DNA from: Coprinopsis marcescibilis
Taxonomy: Eukaryota > Basidiomycota > Agaricomycetes > Agaricales > Psathyrellaceae
Direction of reading: 5' to 3'
Assembly (NCBI GenBank): GCA_004369085.1
Contig: ML210166.1
Location: 124,001-188,000 of the forward strand
DNA: 64,000 nt
Positions 12,090-24,393 of this stretch are shown here, piece after piece; position 1 is the first letter of the stretch, and the number at the start of each line of letters is the position of its first letter. Below the pieces are notes generated by a model. The model had not been told where the DNA came from, searched no databases, and was given only the letters and a program-made list of their open reading frames with translations. Made by a program: the position numbers and the translations under genes.

Positions 12090-12414
12090 ACACGTTCAAA
12101 ATGACAATCTTTTACGCCATAGTTTACCATCATTCGCGATCATTAGTCCAACTTTATATGGACTTCAATGTAGGGCTTGACTCGGATTGGCTCTCTTGCA
12201 CGGACCCGTTGATTGACTGAATGTAGTCGTTGGGTGTAATCAATTATTCCAGAAATAATAGCTGTTGTATACAGCTAGGAAAGCAAATAATGTAAAAATA
12301 CTGAATTGCATGTGCAGTGGGGACGAGCATGATCGAAGCTCGTTGTACTATAAGAGCAAATGTTCACCAAATAAATAGACAGCATTGAAAACCTTCACGC
12401 GATTGCGCGCCGAA
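12090..12414. other. intergenic between convergent genes
   Basis: This separates the secreted-protein gene from the 3' end of the SNF2 gene on the other strand. I see nothing but AT-rich 3' flanking sequence. Confidence 0.5.
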
Positions 12415-15400
12415 TTAAGGGGACGACTGAGGGGTTATCCCGCCCCGGTTCTGCCTCCCATTAGTACCTCGGTCACCCGAATTCTTTCCAGCAGGTGCGA
12501 TACCGAACAGCTACCGACAATGTAAGTTCTATCGGGTTCCAAGACGAAACAAAACCCACATATTGAATATCCTTGACACTGAGTTTATGCAGTTTTGCGC
12601 CGGTTCCTTCGCCAAGGGCGGCTTCCGCCAGGCCCACCTTCACATCCTGCAAACGAAGCATACTGAACCAGATTTTTTAGCATAATGGCCGGCGATACGC
12701 GTCCCACTGCTTACCGTTCTTCGATGGTATTCTCCACAACCAAGCGTTTCACGAACACGGGTTTGTCCTGTCCAATTCGATGGCATCTGTTCCGCGATCA
12801 GTTGCCTCAATCAAAGTGAACGCCCAGTCGTTTCATACCGATCGTATGCCTGAGATTCCGCAGCGTAGTTCCAAGAGAGGTCCATACTGTAGGGTAGGGT
12901 AAGACTATGTATGGGCAGATGACGGCTGAGATCCTTACTTGACGATCCTGTTGGCCATGACAAGATTCAAGCTATGGAAGAGCGGTGGTTATAAACTGTC
13001 GCGGAAGGAAATGTAGGATAAGGACCAACCCAACGCTGCCGCAACGGGTACTAAATGGCAGGAGGTACTGTTAGAATGGATTCAATTTCAATGATAATGA
13101 ACACACCTAATTAGCATGATCTTGGGCCCACCCAAGCGCTTGAAATTGGTGATAGCCTGATCTCTCGCCCGGCGGTCCATCTTCCCGTCGAAACGCAAGC
13201 TGCGAATACCATGGCGGGACAGTAGGATCTCGATGAGGTCAAGCATAGACGTCCCTAACACGATAGTGATCAACCTCCAAAAGCATATGGAGGACGAGAT
13301 GGGCTCGACCCACATTGAGAATAACAAATGGTCTTCTCTCCCAACGAATCCCATTCCTTGAGGTACCCAATTAATGCCATCATCTTTGTGCTCGGCTCCA
13401 TATCGTCGTCACCGCGTTTCCATGTTGCGAAGACTGCTTCCGACGGACCAGCTTCATTTTCAGCCTCCTTCTTTGAGGGGGTGGAGGGAAGTGAATCCTT
13501 TGACTTTCCTTTCCCTTTGCGGGAAGGGGTCATAGCGACGACTTCAGCGTCCGAGTCGTCCATGGGGCTGCCTCTGCGTTTTGCATCCAACGAACGCTTC
13601 TTGCGAGAAGGTGTCATCCCCGTGAACTCGATGTCAGAATCATCGTCATCATCAACCTTCCGCTTGCCCTTTCCCTACCAACACAGATGGTCAGAACGCG
13701 CATGCTCCAACCTCATAAAACACTGACCTTATCGTTTTCTTTCTCTTTCTTAGTGGGTTGAGTGAAAGGAAATTCGGGGAGATCATCGTCCGAATCACTC
13801 AGATCGCTGGTAATAGACATGGCTGGGGAGGGTGAGCGCGAAATGAAATGCAATTTCGTTTGTTTGGTTCTGCGTTGGCTACGTCTGTACTCCCTGACTT
13901 CTTTGTCAGAAGGGCAGAAAGCGACAGACTTGTAAATCTTGTCCGGTGAGAGGTCGACCATCGTTCTGCAGGTAGGGCCTGGGTGGAGAGACCTCAGCAA
14001 AGGGCGAGAAAAGGAGTATAATTACGCACAGGGTCGATATCCCTTGGCTTCCGCCTCCTCGAATGCCCTTTCAACAGCAAGATTCTGTTGTTCGTTCCCA
14101 AGACCACTGTATGCTTGTAAGAAACATGCTGCAGAGGTCAATGGTAAAGCCTTACAAGATACCATCGTGGGAGATGGGAGCATTCTTAGCGTTCTCCGCG
14201 CACTCTGCAGATCGTGTCAGCGCGGGTCAAATAGCAAACACAGTGCTGGATTGCCGTACCGGCACACATTTCGTGTTTGCAAGGCAGAATGCGGGCATTT
14301 GCCTCCGTGTAAGCTATTGAAAATGGCGATCGTCAGCGACAACGCCAGGTTCAGAAAGCGAAGCCATACCTTCTTGGCAGACGGGGCAGTCTGGGGCATA
14401 TGCATCGTTTTCGTCATCGGCAGAAGTAAGGTCTTCCTGAGCCAATGCTTGTTCTAGGAACATCTTTTGGACTTGCACAACCCAAGCTGGACCAAGTGAT
14501 TTCCGTGCTCGGGCGATCTCTTGGTCGGCTTCTCCTTTCATCATCGCAGTAGGGTCGTCGAAGGCATCGCTCTTGGCCTATCATGGATACAGGTAAACGG
14601 TCCTCGCCTGGAACAGAAAGCGTGACATCACTCACAAGGATGAGATTTGGATGGCAGCATAACTGTCGCAATCTGAGGATCATAACAAGGACGTATGCGT
14701 GGCTGAACCACCGTCAGACTTGCGCAGACGGTGAGTTGTTAGCGAAATGAACCTACTGCTTCACCAACGTGTTCTCCCTGATGAACCTGTTGATAGTCGT
14801 TTTGGATGACCTTTCGAAAGAATCATAAACCTTGTGACCCAATGGTCAACTAGTTTCTTTAAAGCGCCAAGGCGATGCTTACATTTCGCTCTTCCTCCGA
14901 AAACTTGAGACTGACAAGTTCGATTTCCTTGGGAGGCAACTTGAGGATTGGTTCGCCCTCCAGAGTAGATTCCTTGGTCCTTCGAAGAATCAAGGGTCTA
15001 AGGATGACCTGGGCACGAGAGCCCGCTAGAGGTGCATCTGAGCTCTGTACTTTCACCTGTAACGCAGTCTTTGAGCCCACACATGCGTCCAGATAGTGAA
15101 ATCACATACCACATGCTCTAAGAACGAGACCCAGTCATTATAAGGTCGGAACTGCCCGAATCTCAGCAGGCCGTAGATATCCGCTCTGTACAAGCCAAGG
15201 ATCAGGTGCCCGCGTTAAAGAGTTAGAGAGTACGAACAATGAGTTAGTGATTGGCGTTCCCGTCAGCGACCAACGGTACTTGGCGCGGACTAGGGCCAAA
15301 GCAATACTGGACTTTGTCGATCTAGTCGGGACATTAGACCAGTGAATTTCGCGCAATCCAGCAGACTCACCGATTGCGAATGAATTGAGCTTCGTCGGCA

Positions 15401-16733
15401 ATGACGCGATAGAACTTTGTACGGGCGAGAATGCCTCCGTTCTTCCATATCCATTCCGCCTCATCTGCCGGTTCAACGTTCTTTGGGGCAGAGAATTCGC
15501 TGCACAGTGTTTGATAGGATGTGATGATCACCTGGTAGTGTGTTAGCTAACGAATGACATTGATACTATAAGCTTACATCTGTCCTCTTGACTTGAGAGA
15601 GTTTCTGAACAATTTTAGCATTGGGACAAAGGATATTTTGGGGCAAGGGGGGCAAGCCCTTACCTTGAGCTTATCCCTTCCATGGTGGATATGGGCTCGG
15701 AACATTTGGTCAGTTGTTTTTGTCTCAATTTCTTCTTTCCACTGGCAAGGTCCATTAGTTAAAGGTTTGAAAAAAGCGGATTGAGAAAGGGCTGCTGTAC
15801 CTGTTCCATCAGCGCAGCAGGCACAACAATGAGGGTAGTCTTGCTTTCTTCATCTGGCTCCGGGGTGTTCACGACCATTGTAGCAATCATTTGCACAGTT
15901 TTGCCTTGAAAACGATCAGATGTCGGCCATAAAGACAAGATGAACCAGCATACCGAGACCCATGTCGTCCCTAAACGTAAATATTGGAGTAGAATTGCAT
16001 CATAAAAGTCGGCACACTTACGCCAAAATCCCCCCTCTCTTGTCACTCTTTTCCATGCGGACCATCCTTCATTGAACGTAAGGTTACGTTGTCAACAATG
16101 TATAGTGTCCTCTTACCACGCAACACCAATACATTGGTGACCTAACAGCCGTACCTCCAGCCCGGGAAGAATGTCACGAGCGCTTTGAGCGTCGTCAGTG
16201 CGAGATACAACACGCAAATCGCAAACACGTACTTCCTGAGGTTGAGTTCTTGCATAGCGGTCTTGACGTCAATGTCATGGCTTAGGTTATCGATAGAGCT
16301 TGTAACGAATTCGGCCAGCCTTTACGGAATGTTAGCTGCATTACAACCAGGTCAAAGACCAAATCGTTACTTTTGATCCTGATCTGCTCCCCCAATGTCA
16401 ATGGACCGTATAGGCGCGTCGTCGTTATATCGAAGGCTGAAATCTCTGGCGCTATTTGACTTTCCCGGAGAGGCCAACAAAGATAGGACTCCAGTTGCTC
16501 CATCGTCATCATCATCTTCAGCTGGTTAAAGCTTCTATGAGCAGCACTGTAGAGCAGAGAGCAGTAACCGTACCTAGAGCTTCCATCTGGCGAAGTCTGG
16601 CCTTCATTAGCGCTTCACTAACTCTTTGCGACGCCGCCGACGACGACGACCCCGCTATCCCTGCCAAACTTGCGGATGCTCCAAAGCCTCCGCTAACACC
16701 AAATGATTGATCCAGCGCATCTAGCACTCCCAT
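12415..16733 (-). CDS. SNF2-family ATPase with internal RING finger (ULS1/RIS1-like)
   Basis: This is a multi-exon gene encoding a DNA translocase of the Rad5/Rad16/ULS1 group. ULS1/RIS1 proteins act in the nucleus as SUMO-targeted ubiquitin ligase and translocase. In order from the ATG at 16733: an N-terminal segment; helicase motif I (GILADDMGLGKTVQMIATMV), split by a short intron; motif Ia region TTLIVVPAALMEQW; motif II VIADEAQFI; motif III SLTGTPITNSL; RRTKESTLEGEPILKLPPKE; a RING half-site PDCPVCQEG with CRHEMC downstream; acidic low-complexity stretches with repeated TPSRK; then the C-terminal lobe with GIRSLRFDGKM and CHRIGQDKPVFVKR. It ends DIQYLFGIAPAG and TAA at 12415. Placing the RING between the helicase lobes fits this subfamily. 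The linker between the RING and the second lobe is longer than I would expect. Exon edges are only partly resolved. RAD5 or RAD16 type is the alternative. Confidence 0.88.
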
Positions 16734-17302
16734 TTCTATAGCAGAGTGTATCCTTATAAAAGTAATAAGAGTTGGTAAGAACAAAGGGATAAACTGTCGG
16801 CAATGCGCAAGGCGCGAGGAGTATACTAGCGGCGCGTAAAAGTTGGTGTAAATGGAGATACTTGGAGGCTGTGCTATATCACGTGGAATGTCATATGTAT
16901 GATTAGCTCCGGTGCCGAGTCGGCCTGTCCGGCCCAATCCGGGTCAGAAACTCGAAAAGTTGTCCTGCAATGCGAGTCCACCAACTTCCAGTTGTGAACC
17001 GTGGGGCTCTATGTTATACTTCGGACTTCCAGTCACTGTGAGTTCATGCAACTTCCGTTCTCATTAATGTCCCGGGCAACGTTAAGGCTCAGCCTAACTT
17101 GCACTCATGAGTTGTAGCTCCTCTCGAGTCTCGACCAGCCGGTTCTTGATTTCATGCTTCTGAGGCTCCGTTTTCTGAAGGACGCTCATACGAGGATCTC
17201 TACCGAACTAACTTGCCATTTTTTGGTACTCGAAACAGTGCATAAGAGACGGCGCTGCACGCAACAACCGTCTTACAGCGTTCTTACATTGGAGCGTACA
17301 TG

Positions 17303-17576
17303 TTACTCTTCTACAAGCGCGACACTGACATCCTCGACATCATGATCCTTTCTAGGATCGCATTTGAAGTGCTCATCCTCCTCCTTGCGAGAATGGTGCT
17401 CAGCCGGGTTCTAAATCCGTAAGTCTGGTCGGAAAATGGGGTTCAACTGTAGTACTTACATTGAGCAACTCTCCTTTACTCAAGTCCTCATGAAAGTCGT
17501 GGTCGGTCACGCCGGAACGCTCAACGACCTGCTGTGGCCTATTGGATTTGGCGCCTGTGTGAATGGTAGATGACAT
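17303..17576 (-). CDS. small disordered protein with a GVTDHD motif (paralog of 25047)
   Basis: Two exons (17460-17576 and 17303-17410) with a 49-nt intron give 74 aa. The N-terminal half reads MSSTIHTGAKSN, QQVVERSGVTDHDFHED; the second exon is charged (HHSRKEEDEHFKCDPRKDHD) and ends ALVEE. It has no signal peptide, membrane helix or cysteine pattern and looks intrinsically disordered and hydrophilic. The gene at 25047 shares IHT, QQ(V/I)V, GVTDHD and ED in the same order, and its first exon also ends on an Asn codon at a phase-0 intron. That makes both genes real and related. Function unknown; a stress or desiccation-type hydrophilic protein is a guess. Confidence 0.72.
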
Positions 17577-18457
17577 CTTTGGTTGAAGTGTTAACTGGTG
17601 GAAAGCCTTCATCTCAATTTATACGTCCTCTGCGAGGTGGCTCGAGGTGGATACAGGTCATGATGTCATGGGTACTCTCGGCGCTCGCTCCTCGAGTTAT
17701 TGTTATTTTAGACTCCAGCTATAGTGTATATTTCAAGGTCAATTCACAGCGATTGATCAATTTTGAGTTACGTTATAGCCATTGTTCCTTCGGCCTTCAA
17801 GGTACCAGGGTAAAAAGGGCGCCAATTCCTCACCGAAGACCGGTAGGTTCTAAATATCATCTACTATCAACGCTGGGATGCACCGTAGCCTTGGAGACGT
17901 TGACGCAACGTTAGCTCCTATCTGAGTTCGATCGTTATCCTTGTTCATCAGGTATGTCTATCCTATCCAACAATGTGGATTCGGGGCCGACGTCAGACTG
18001 GTCTGCGGAATATACCCCGATAGAAGCAAACTATTGACATCGTGTACCTGCTTATGGGGTTTTCAGACAAGTCTTCGCGCATAGATTGGTTCCGTTTGCC
18101 GAGCCTATTCCCCGAATGGGGATCAAATGCGGGGAAACAATGGAGTCAGGTGGCAATGTGCCAAGGTTTCTATTTATGGCCCAACATGTGCCGCTGTGTG
18201 ACATTTGGAGCGTTCGCCAGATAACTGGCTTTGCAACTATCACGCAACGTTCGAATCAGCTACCAAGCCTGTTCGATCCGTTTAGAGCTTATTTAAAGCC
18301 CTCTTGCAAACTTTTACATCAAGTCTTATCCCGCCATCTCCCGCCATCCTCTTTACACGTCCCCTGCTGCTGTTCGAGCAGGACTGCCTCTGTTTTAACA
18401 CGCTGATACGCCACAACGATAACTTATCGACGAGAGACGATCGAGAGGATATCCAGA
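17577..18457. other. divergent intergenic region
   Basis: About 880 bases lie between divergently transcribed genes and probably hold both promoters. Short open frames are present but none is convincing. Confidence 0.45.
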
Positions 18458-19417
18458 ATGGTAAGTCAGAGCCAAATGTCTATGGGTTGAATGGGCGGTA
18501 GGACATTAGCGTTGGATGAGGAACGGGTCTTTGCATGTTGTCATTGTCATCATTGAACGCTTTGTGACTATGGATTATCCAACAGCCATCGCCACAGATC
18601 CAGAAAATGCCTTCAGAGCAACAAAATTTTGACAAGGTTCATGACCCTCACTTTCACAACAACGGCCATTGGGTGCATAAAGAGGCGTTGAGGGTCGCAA
18701 TCGGCAGCATCTTGACACCGGTGGGTAATGCAGTGGGGAAACGCTGCGATGACTCATGCAGAGGCTCGTGCTTAGAAACGTCCACCGTTCCCCCAAGGGT
18801 CCAGGTCAACGTCGGGCTCAGCAAGTCCTTATTCACTTCCTACATCTTCACCGCACACTCCAGGCACTGGAACACCCACACATCCCCCGTTTGGGCCTAG
18901 TGAATATCTGCACCCACACCATGCTTTCTTACAGAACCATCATCACCATCACACACCCTCCCGCCTGGCACACTCCGTACGTTCTCTCTAACATTCATCA
19001 CGTCAACCTTAAAGCTTATTGGCTCGTGATTCCCAGTCATCCCATTCACCCCCTGGGGGCTCGTCAGACAACTCTTCCAACTCGTCGCCAACATTGACCA
19101 AGCCTCTGGCCGGAAGTGGTATCCCCGAGCCTCTACAACTATCTCCACCGCAAAATGAGAACGCAGCTCCGACCGGGGCCAAAGTCAAGCCTGGAGCCCG
19201 TACGGCGAGTGGTGACGTTACTCAGTGTCGACCGACGGTGACCCCGCTCGGTAATGGCAAGGCCAACTCGTCACCAGCTGACTTTCCGGTCCTTCTTCAC
19301 AATGTGGAAAAGCTGGTGGTTTCGGCTTCTGGAAGCTCGACACCGCGAGCGAAGTTTATCGAAAAGTTGCAGAGCAAGAGCGCTTGGGATGCACTGATTC
19401 ATGGATCGTTCTCGTGA
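18458..19417 (+). CDS. orphan low-complexity protein (Ser/Pro/His-rich)
   Basis: I reconstruct four exons: 18458-18460 (the ATG only), 18586-18720, 18776-18976 and 19037-19417. All are in phase and give 239 aa. The first exon is just the start codon, followed at once by gtaagt. The N-terminal part has HNNGHWVHKEALRVAIGSIL, the one ordered-looking segment. The middle is Ser/Pro/Gly-rich with a run of five histidines (NHHHHHTPSR). The C-terminal part has LLHNVEKLVVSASGSSTP and ends KFIEKLQSKSAWDALIHGSF, which is predicted helical and could be a short binding motif. It has no signal peptide or membrane helix. I do not recognise the family; a regulatory or adaptor protein is possible. Confidence 0.72.
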
Positions 19418-19956
19418 GTTCGTTGCTGTCATTCTTACTGTTTTCTGCGGCATTGTCTCCAAACCTACGTACCGTCTGCTGTATGATCTCCAAATCGTAA
19501 GTCTGTAGACCTCGTACGAATATGGAGCTGTATTTGTATCGGTCATGAGGCCGCTGGATGTATCTGTCTGTATCCATAGCTTGTATAATGTCTCCTCTTC
19601 TCGCCTATCCATTCAGTAGTTATGACCTAATGCCAGTCATGTATTCTGTATTTAACCTGTTAGAACTCTACTTACAGTCATTTTACCGACGTTCTTCATA
19701 TGCCAATCTAGATAGGACGACATTCAAAGCCTTGCCCGATCCCGACTTGTTGTCGGGCCTCCCGCGCCCCTATTTCCCGTCATTGATCGCTTTGATTAGA
19801 TTGTGCCCCGATTACATGTAAGATTAGATAATTAATATGAATCGAAGACGGAGAGCCGTGATTTCGAATTCTTCCACCATACTGAGCCCAGGCCCAATAG
19901 TTGCCGGTGCATATTTTCTTTCTCTTCGCTGTCGTTTATCCGCAGCCCTACACAAC
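19418..19956. other. intergenic before adenylosuccinate lyase
   Basis: No gene is supported. A short GC-rich inverted repeat (gatcccgacttgttgtcggg, 19739-19758) lies here. Confidence 0.45.
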
Positions 19957-21890
19957 ATGGAGGCCTTTGAAACGTATCAGACACCTTTGTCGAGGTATGT
20001 GGTCTATTTTGGGTTCGAAGGCTATACTCTCGAGTATTCTGATCATATCTTGCTGCAGTCGCTATGCAAGCAAGGAGATGGCACATTTGTTCTCCCCTTC
20101 TGTACGCATGGATCTCAAAAACTTGCGGAATAAGCGAAGGCTGAAGATTCAATGATTTCTAGAAACGATTCTCGACATGGAGAGAGCTTTGGCTCAGTCT
20201 CGCAATCGCAGAGAAGCAATTGGGATTGCCCATCTCGGACGAGGCGATTGAACAGATGAAGAACAACCTGGTGAGCATAACGCTATACTCATGGCTATAA
20301 ACTCTGACGGTGCATAGAACTTGACTCCTGAGCAATTTGAAATCGCCGCAGTCGAGGAGAAGAAGCGTCGCCACGATGTTATGGCTCACGTCCACACGTT
20401 CGGAAAGGTAGCCCCTGCAGCTGCGGGTATCATCCAGTGCGTTTCCAGGCTTGCTCGTACCTTACGTAGCAATTGACGTCAATAACGCGTAGTTTGGGAG
20501 CAACTTCGTGCTATGTTACCGAGTGAGTTCTGATCATTCATTTCCGGCTCCTCATGTTATGCTCCGGTACCTCCGTTTCTTACGTCCTGCTCCCCATACT
20601 AGTAACGCAGACTTGATCTTCCTGCGCGAAGGCCTCACCATCCTCATCCGATCATTGTCCGTTTTGATCTCGCGCCTCTCGACGTTCGCTGCCCAATACC
20701 GAGACCTCCCAACCCTCGGATTCACTCACTTCCAGCCTGCTCAGCTCACCACCGTCGGAAAGCGAGCTACCCTGTGGATCCAAGTGAGGCATTCTCATCG
20801 GAATTTAATTCTGGTAGACGCTGACGTATGTCGCCCATTCAGGAACTCCTGTGGGATCTGCGCAACCTCAAGCGCGTTCGTGACGACATTGGTTTCCGCG
20901 GCGTGAAGGGAACCACTGGCACCCAAGCCAGCTTCTTGACCCTATTCGATGGCGACCACGCCAAGGTTGAAGAGCTCGATCTCCTCGTCACCAAGCTCTC
21001 TGGATTCGAGTACGCCTACCCGGTCACTTCGCAGACATACTCGCGCAAGATCGACGCGGATGTTTTGGCGCCTCTCGCCTCCCTCGGCGCTACTGCCCAC
21101 AAAATCGCCACTGATATTCGTTTGTTGGCAAACCTGAAGGTAATAAATATCACTCAAGGTGTTTTAGACCCGCTCTCTGACGGGTTTCACTAGGAAATCG
21201 AAGAGCCTTTTGAATCTACCCAGATCGGTTCTTCAGCGATGGCTTACAAGCGCAACCCCATGCGTTGCGAACGTGTTTGCAGTCTCGCACGACACTTGAT
21301 GGTATTGCAACAGAACGCGTTGATGACGAGCAGCGTGCAATGGTTTGAGCGTACCCTGGATGACAGTGCCAACCGACGAATCACGCTTCCCGAGGCATTC
21401 TTGACTGCAGACATTGTTCTTTCCACCTTGCAAAACGTGTCCGAGGGCCTCGTTGTTTACCCTAAGGTCATTGCGCGCCGAATTGCGCAAGAACTGCCCT
21501 TCATGGCCACTGAGAACATCATCATGGCTATTGTCAAGAAGGGCGGTGACAGACAGGAGGCTCATGAGAAGATTCGGGTGGGTTATCCTATCATAGTATG
21601 AGTTTATCGGCCGATGGCTAACCCGAATTTTGCAGGTCCTCTCGCACGAGGCTGGTCACCAAGTCAAGCAGCTCGGTTTGGAGAACGACCTTTTGGACCG
21701 TGTTCGTGCGGATCCTTACTTTGAGCCTATCAAGGGCGAACTTGATTCGCTTTTGGACCCTGCCAGCTTCATTGGTCGCGCTCCTGAGCAAGTTGACAGC
21801 TTTTTGAAGAACTGGGTCGAGCCTGCTCTTGGGGGTAAAGAGCAGCTGGAGGCCATCGGTGGCAGCCAAAAGGTCGAGCTTAACGTCTAG
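19957..21890 (+). CDS. ADE13: adenylosuccinate lyase
   Basis: This enzyme of de novo purine synthesis cleaves SAICAR to AICAR and adenylosuccinate to AMP, each releasing fumarate, in the cytosol. The first exon (19957-19994) encodes [12 protein letters not shown], joined to [15 protein letters not shown], the usual N-terminus of the family. Recognisable segments follow: [13 protein letters not shown] (catalytic His region), [40 protein letters not shown], and the fumarate-lyase signature loop [14 protein letters not shown]. Later, [19 protein letters not shown] precedes the C-terminus QKVELNV with TAG at 21888. About eight exons of normal intron size are present and the length of about 480 aa fits the family. 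No defect was seen. Confidence 0.96.
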
Positions 21891-22327
21891 ACCTAAACCT
21901 AATAGGAAGTCGCAATGTACTAGTACCGGTATAAACCTTGTTGATGTTGAAAGAGATTAATCTATGTGGAGCCATTCTAGTCTGAATAGATTATATCGTG
22001 GCTCTTTTCCTCTGCCCATGACGATACCGAGTGAGCAAGACAGAAGCCACGCTTGGAATGTCCTGAAGGACTGCTCTTAAGTAGCAAAGAGGCTGCTCTC
22101 GGTGCTTTGGGCTCTCGCCTCTAGGCCACTTTCTCCGAGTCTAACCGATTTCCTTCAAATAACAGCGCCAGCGGGAGCTGCGTCGAAGGTTAAGCGACTA
22201 AGAGTTTACCACAGCACTACTATTCCGAATACAGGCAAGCAACAAGCAACAGGGGAATGTAAGCTGGAGCTCGCACTAAACCCCCTGTCTGTCTTGAGAA
22301 CAGAGTCGAGGGACGCAGTGTATACCC
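21891..22327. other. intergenic between convergent genes
   Basis: No gene recognised. A short stretch around 21965-22005 has weak complementarity (tctatgtggagcca with tggctc), possibly in the 3' UTR of adenylosuccinate lyase. Confidence 0.4.
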
Positions 22328-23666
22328 TCAATACTCCCACAACGGGCGTACGTTCCTGTCCTCGTCTTTAAAAGATGAAAGGCAGCGCTCCAAGGTAATG
22401 AGCTTGACGGTTGGAAGAACTTGGACCATGTCCACGAGCGACTGTACTTTTCCTTGATCGGCTGGCCGACCTTCGGCTTCAAGGCGTTTGAAGAATGCGG
22501 AGAAATCGAGGACCTCTTGTACGTATCTCTTCCTGGGCCCAGTCTCGTCAGGCGATTGCTCCTCGTCTTGCGCTGATGCTCCCTGCAACTCACGGCTGGC
22601 AAACATGCCGTATTCCCATCCCACTTCCTGCCAGTGAGTGCGACGGCCTTCTACTATTTCTTTTTGGCGCACGATAAAAACGTAGCCTTGCGTCATCCAT
22701 GTCTCTGGCAGCCCTTCTCGAGGAAAAGTCGAAATCCGTCTGCGGTCCCACTCTTCCTCTGGTTCCGGGCCACGAAGGGCCTCCATCCCGTTAGCCAGGA
22801 CGACCCTGATAGATGCTAGGAAATTTTGGACGCATGAATCCCTAAATAGTTTCACTGTGATCTGCATGAGGATATCGGTGAATTTGCCCACGAGGGCATC
22901 CGCCGTAAGAAAGGGGACCCAGTGCGATGTGTGAGTACCGCAGTAAGCGCCCGGGGCTCCGAATCTGCCGAAGCCGATCCGAAAGGTGAGGGGATGGGGG
23001 ATGGAATCATGGGCGTTAATGAAGAGCGGGTGGAAGACGTGGTGGAGCCCGGAAAAGAGATGGGGGCGGACGCAAAGCAAGCTTTTGAGGTCGTGGTTGC
23101 TGAGAGGTGTCGAGGTAATGTTAAGGTGCTTCAAGCTGCGAAAACGAACAAGTATTTCGTAGTCTTGCTGTATATGGCATAAATGGGTTGTCATATTCTA
23201 GCACAAAACAGATCGCAACGTTCTGAGGATCTGTCACATCGATCACAGTAAATCCAGTGTCGTTGTCTGTACAAAACACAGGTTCAGTTATAGGTGGTCA
23301 AACGGTGGCGCATTCTCATACATGTGCAAGTCTGCAGTGACTCATGCTGCATGCGTTGGACACCCAGCTTGAGTACGTCGTTCACGACATCCTGACCGTC
23401 CCTGTCCGCAATCCAAGCAATCTCCAACAAAGTGGACAAGGCGACTCTGGCTGTCTCTCGACGCTCTCCGCATAGTCTTGTAGTTCTTCACGAATCAACG
23501 ATGCATTGTCGGGCTGTTCGGCCATTAGCCTGAAGCGATTGGCATGGCGGAGGGGTCCAGTTCGATAGCACCACCGGTCGTATATCGCAGCTAGGCATCG
23601 ATATCTGGTCGCTCCATCACGACGCCGGACACGGCCTATGAGAATCGCATGGTGTCGCTGGCCCAT
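22328..23666 (-). CDS. MGQRH-family orphan protein, apparently frameshifted
   Basis: From the ATG at 23666 the protein begins MGQRHHAILIGRV and continues RYRCLAAIYDRWCYRTGPLR, the hallmark start of an uncharacterised family I know from Agaricomycetes. In that family an (L/I)xRAELxx segment is followed by an LLxxAW segment. Here LIREELQDYAESVERQ is in one frame, and the expected continuation RVALSTLLEIAWIADRDGQD is in another from about 23455. Only a 41-nt gap could be spliced, so a single-base indel is likely. Further exons encode DNDTGFTVIDVTDPQNVAI, typical of the family, and a C-terminal block to TGA at 22328 containing HWVPFLTADALVGKF and WDRRRISTFP. The family's function is unknown. The gene is divergent from SPC1 with about 230 bases between starts. 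Confidence 0.65.
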
Positions 23667-23896
23667 TGTGAAGTTTTGGGAAAAGTGTCGGGTAAATTGA
23701 ATTATTTGTGAATTATAATTAGATTGATTAGGGGCTAACACGTGATGTCAAATGGCGACGTGTGCTGGCGGCGCGCGGTCTCCGGGCGCCAACACTTTTC
23801 CACCGACCACGACGACAGTAACAGGCTCGGGACCGTATCGACCACAATATACAAATATTCTCTATATACCACAAAAGCTACTTGAAACGGACCAAG

Positions 23897-24393
23897 ATGA
23901 GCAGCAACGTGCTCGCAGACCTCCTTGAGGGAAAGATTGTGCGTGTCCTGCGAACGGGCGTGGATTGGGACTGCTGTACTGACGGAAGCAACAGGACTTT
24001 GTAGGACAGAATCTGGTAGAGCAGATTGCGAAGACTGTCTTGATCGCTGGTGCTGTCCGTGGTTACCCAGGTCGCCTCAAGTTCTTTTGAATTGACATGG
24101 ATAATGCAGGTTGTATCCTTCATAGCTGGGTTCGCTGCACAGAACCTGAGGGTAACGTTTGGGTTGTATGCTGTGATCGTGTTGATTTTGGCTGTGGTGA
24201 GTGCAAGTTCAACCGTGCTGAGCCTTTGTCCGCGCTGTTATTCTCCTGCCATCTCTCAGGTTCGTAGTCTCCAGCGCTGACCCGTCGTTTTGAACCATAG
24301 GTCGTCCTACCGCCGTGGCCCATGTTCAACCAGCACCCCGTAAAGTGGCTACCCGCTGCTTCGTCACCTTCAGATTCAAAATCATCGAAATAA
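23897..24393 (+). CDS. SPC1: signal peptidase complex subunit 1 (SPC12 family)
   Basis: A small two-helix membrane subunit of the ER signal peptidase complex, accessory to the catalytic Sec11. Four exons (23897-23938, 23995-24054, 24110-24196, 24301-24393) join in phase 0 and encode 93 aa. The conserved family N-terminus is visible as LLEGKIDFVGQNLVEQIAK. Two hydrophobic helices follow (TVLIAGAVVSFIAGFAA and VTFGLYAVIVLILAVVVL), then PPWPMFNQHPVKWLP and a short Ser/Lys tail. Length and topology match the family. The second donor (gtccgt) is weak, but it is the only way to keep the frame. Confidence 0.9.
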
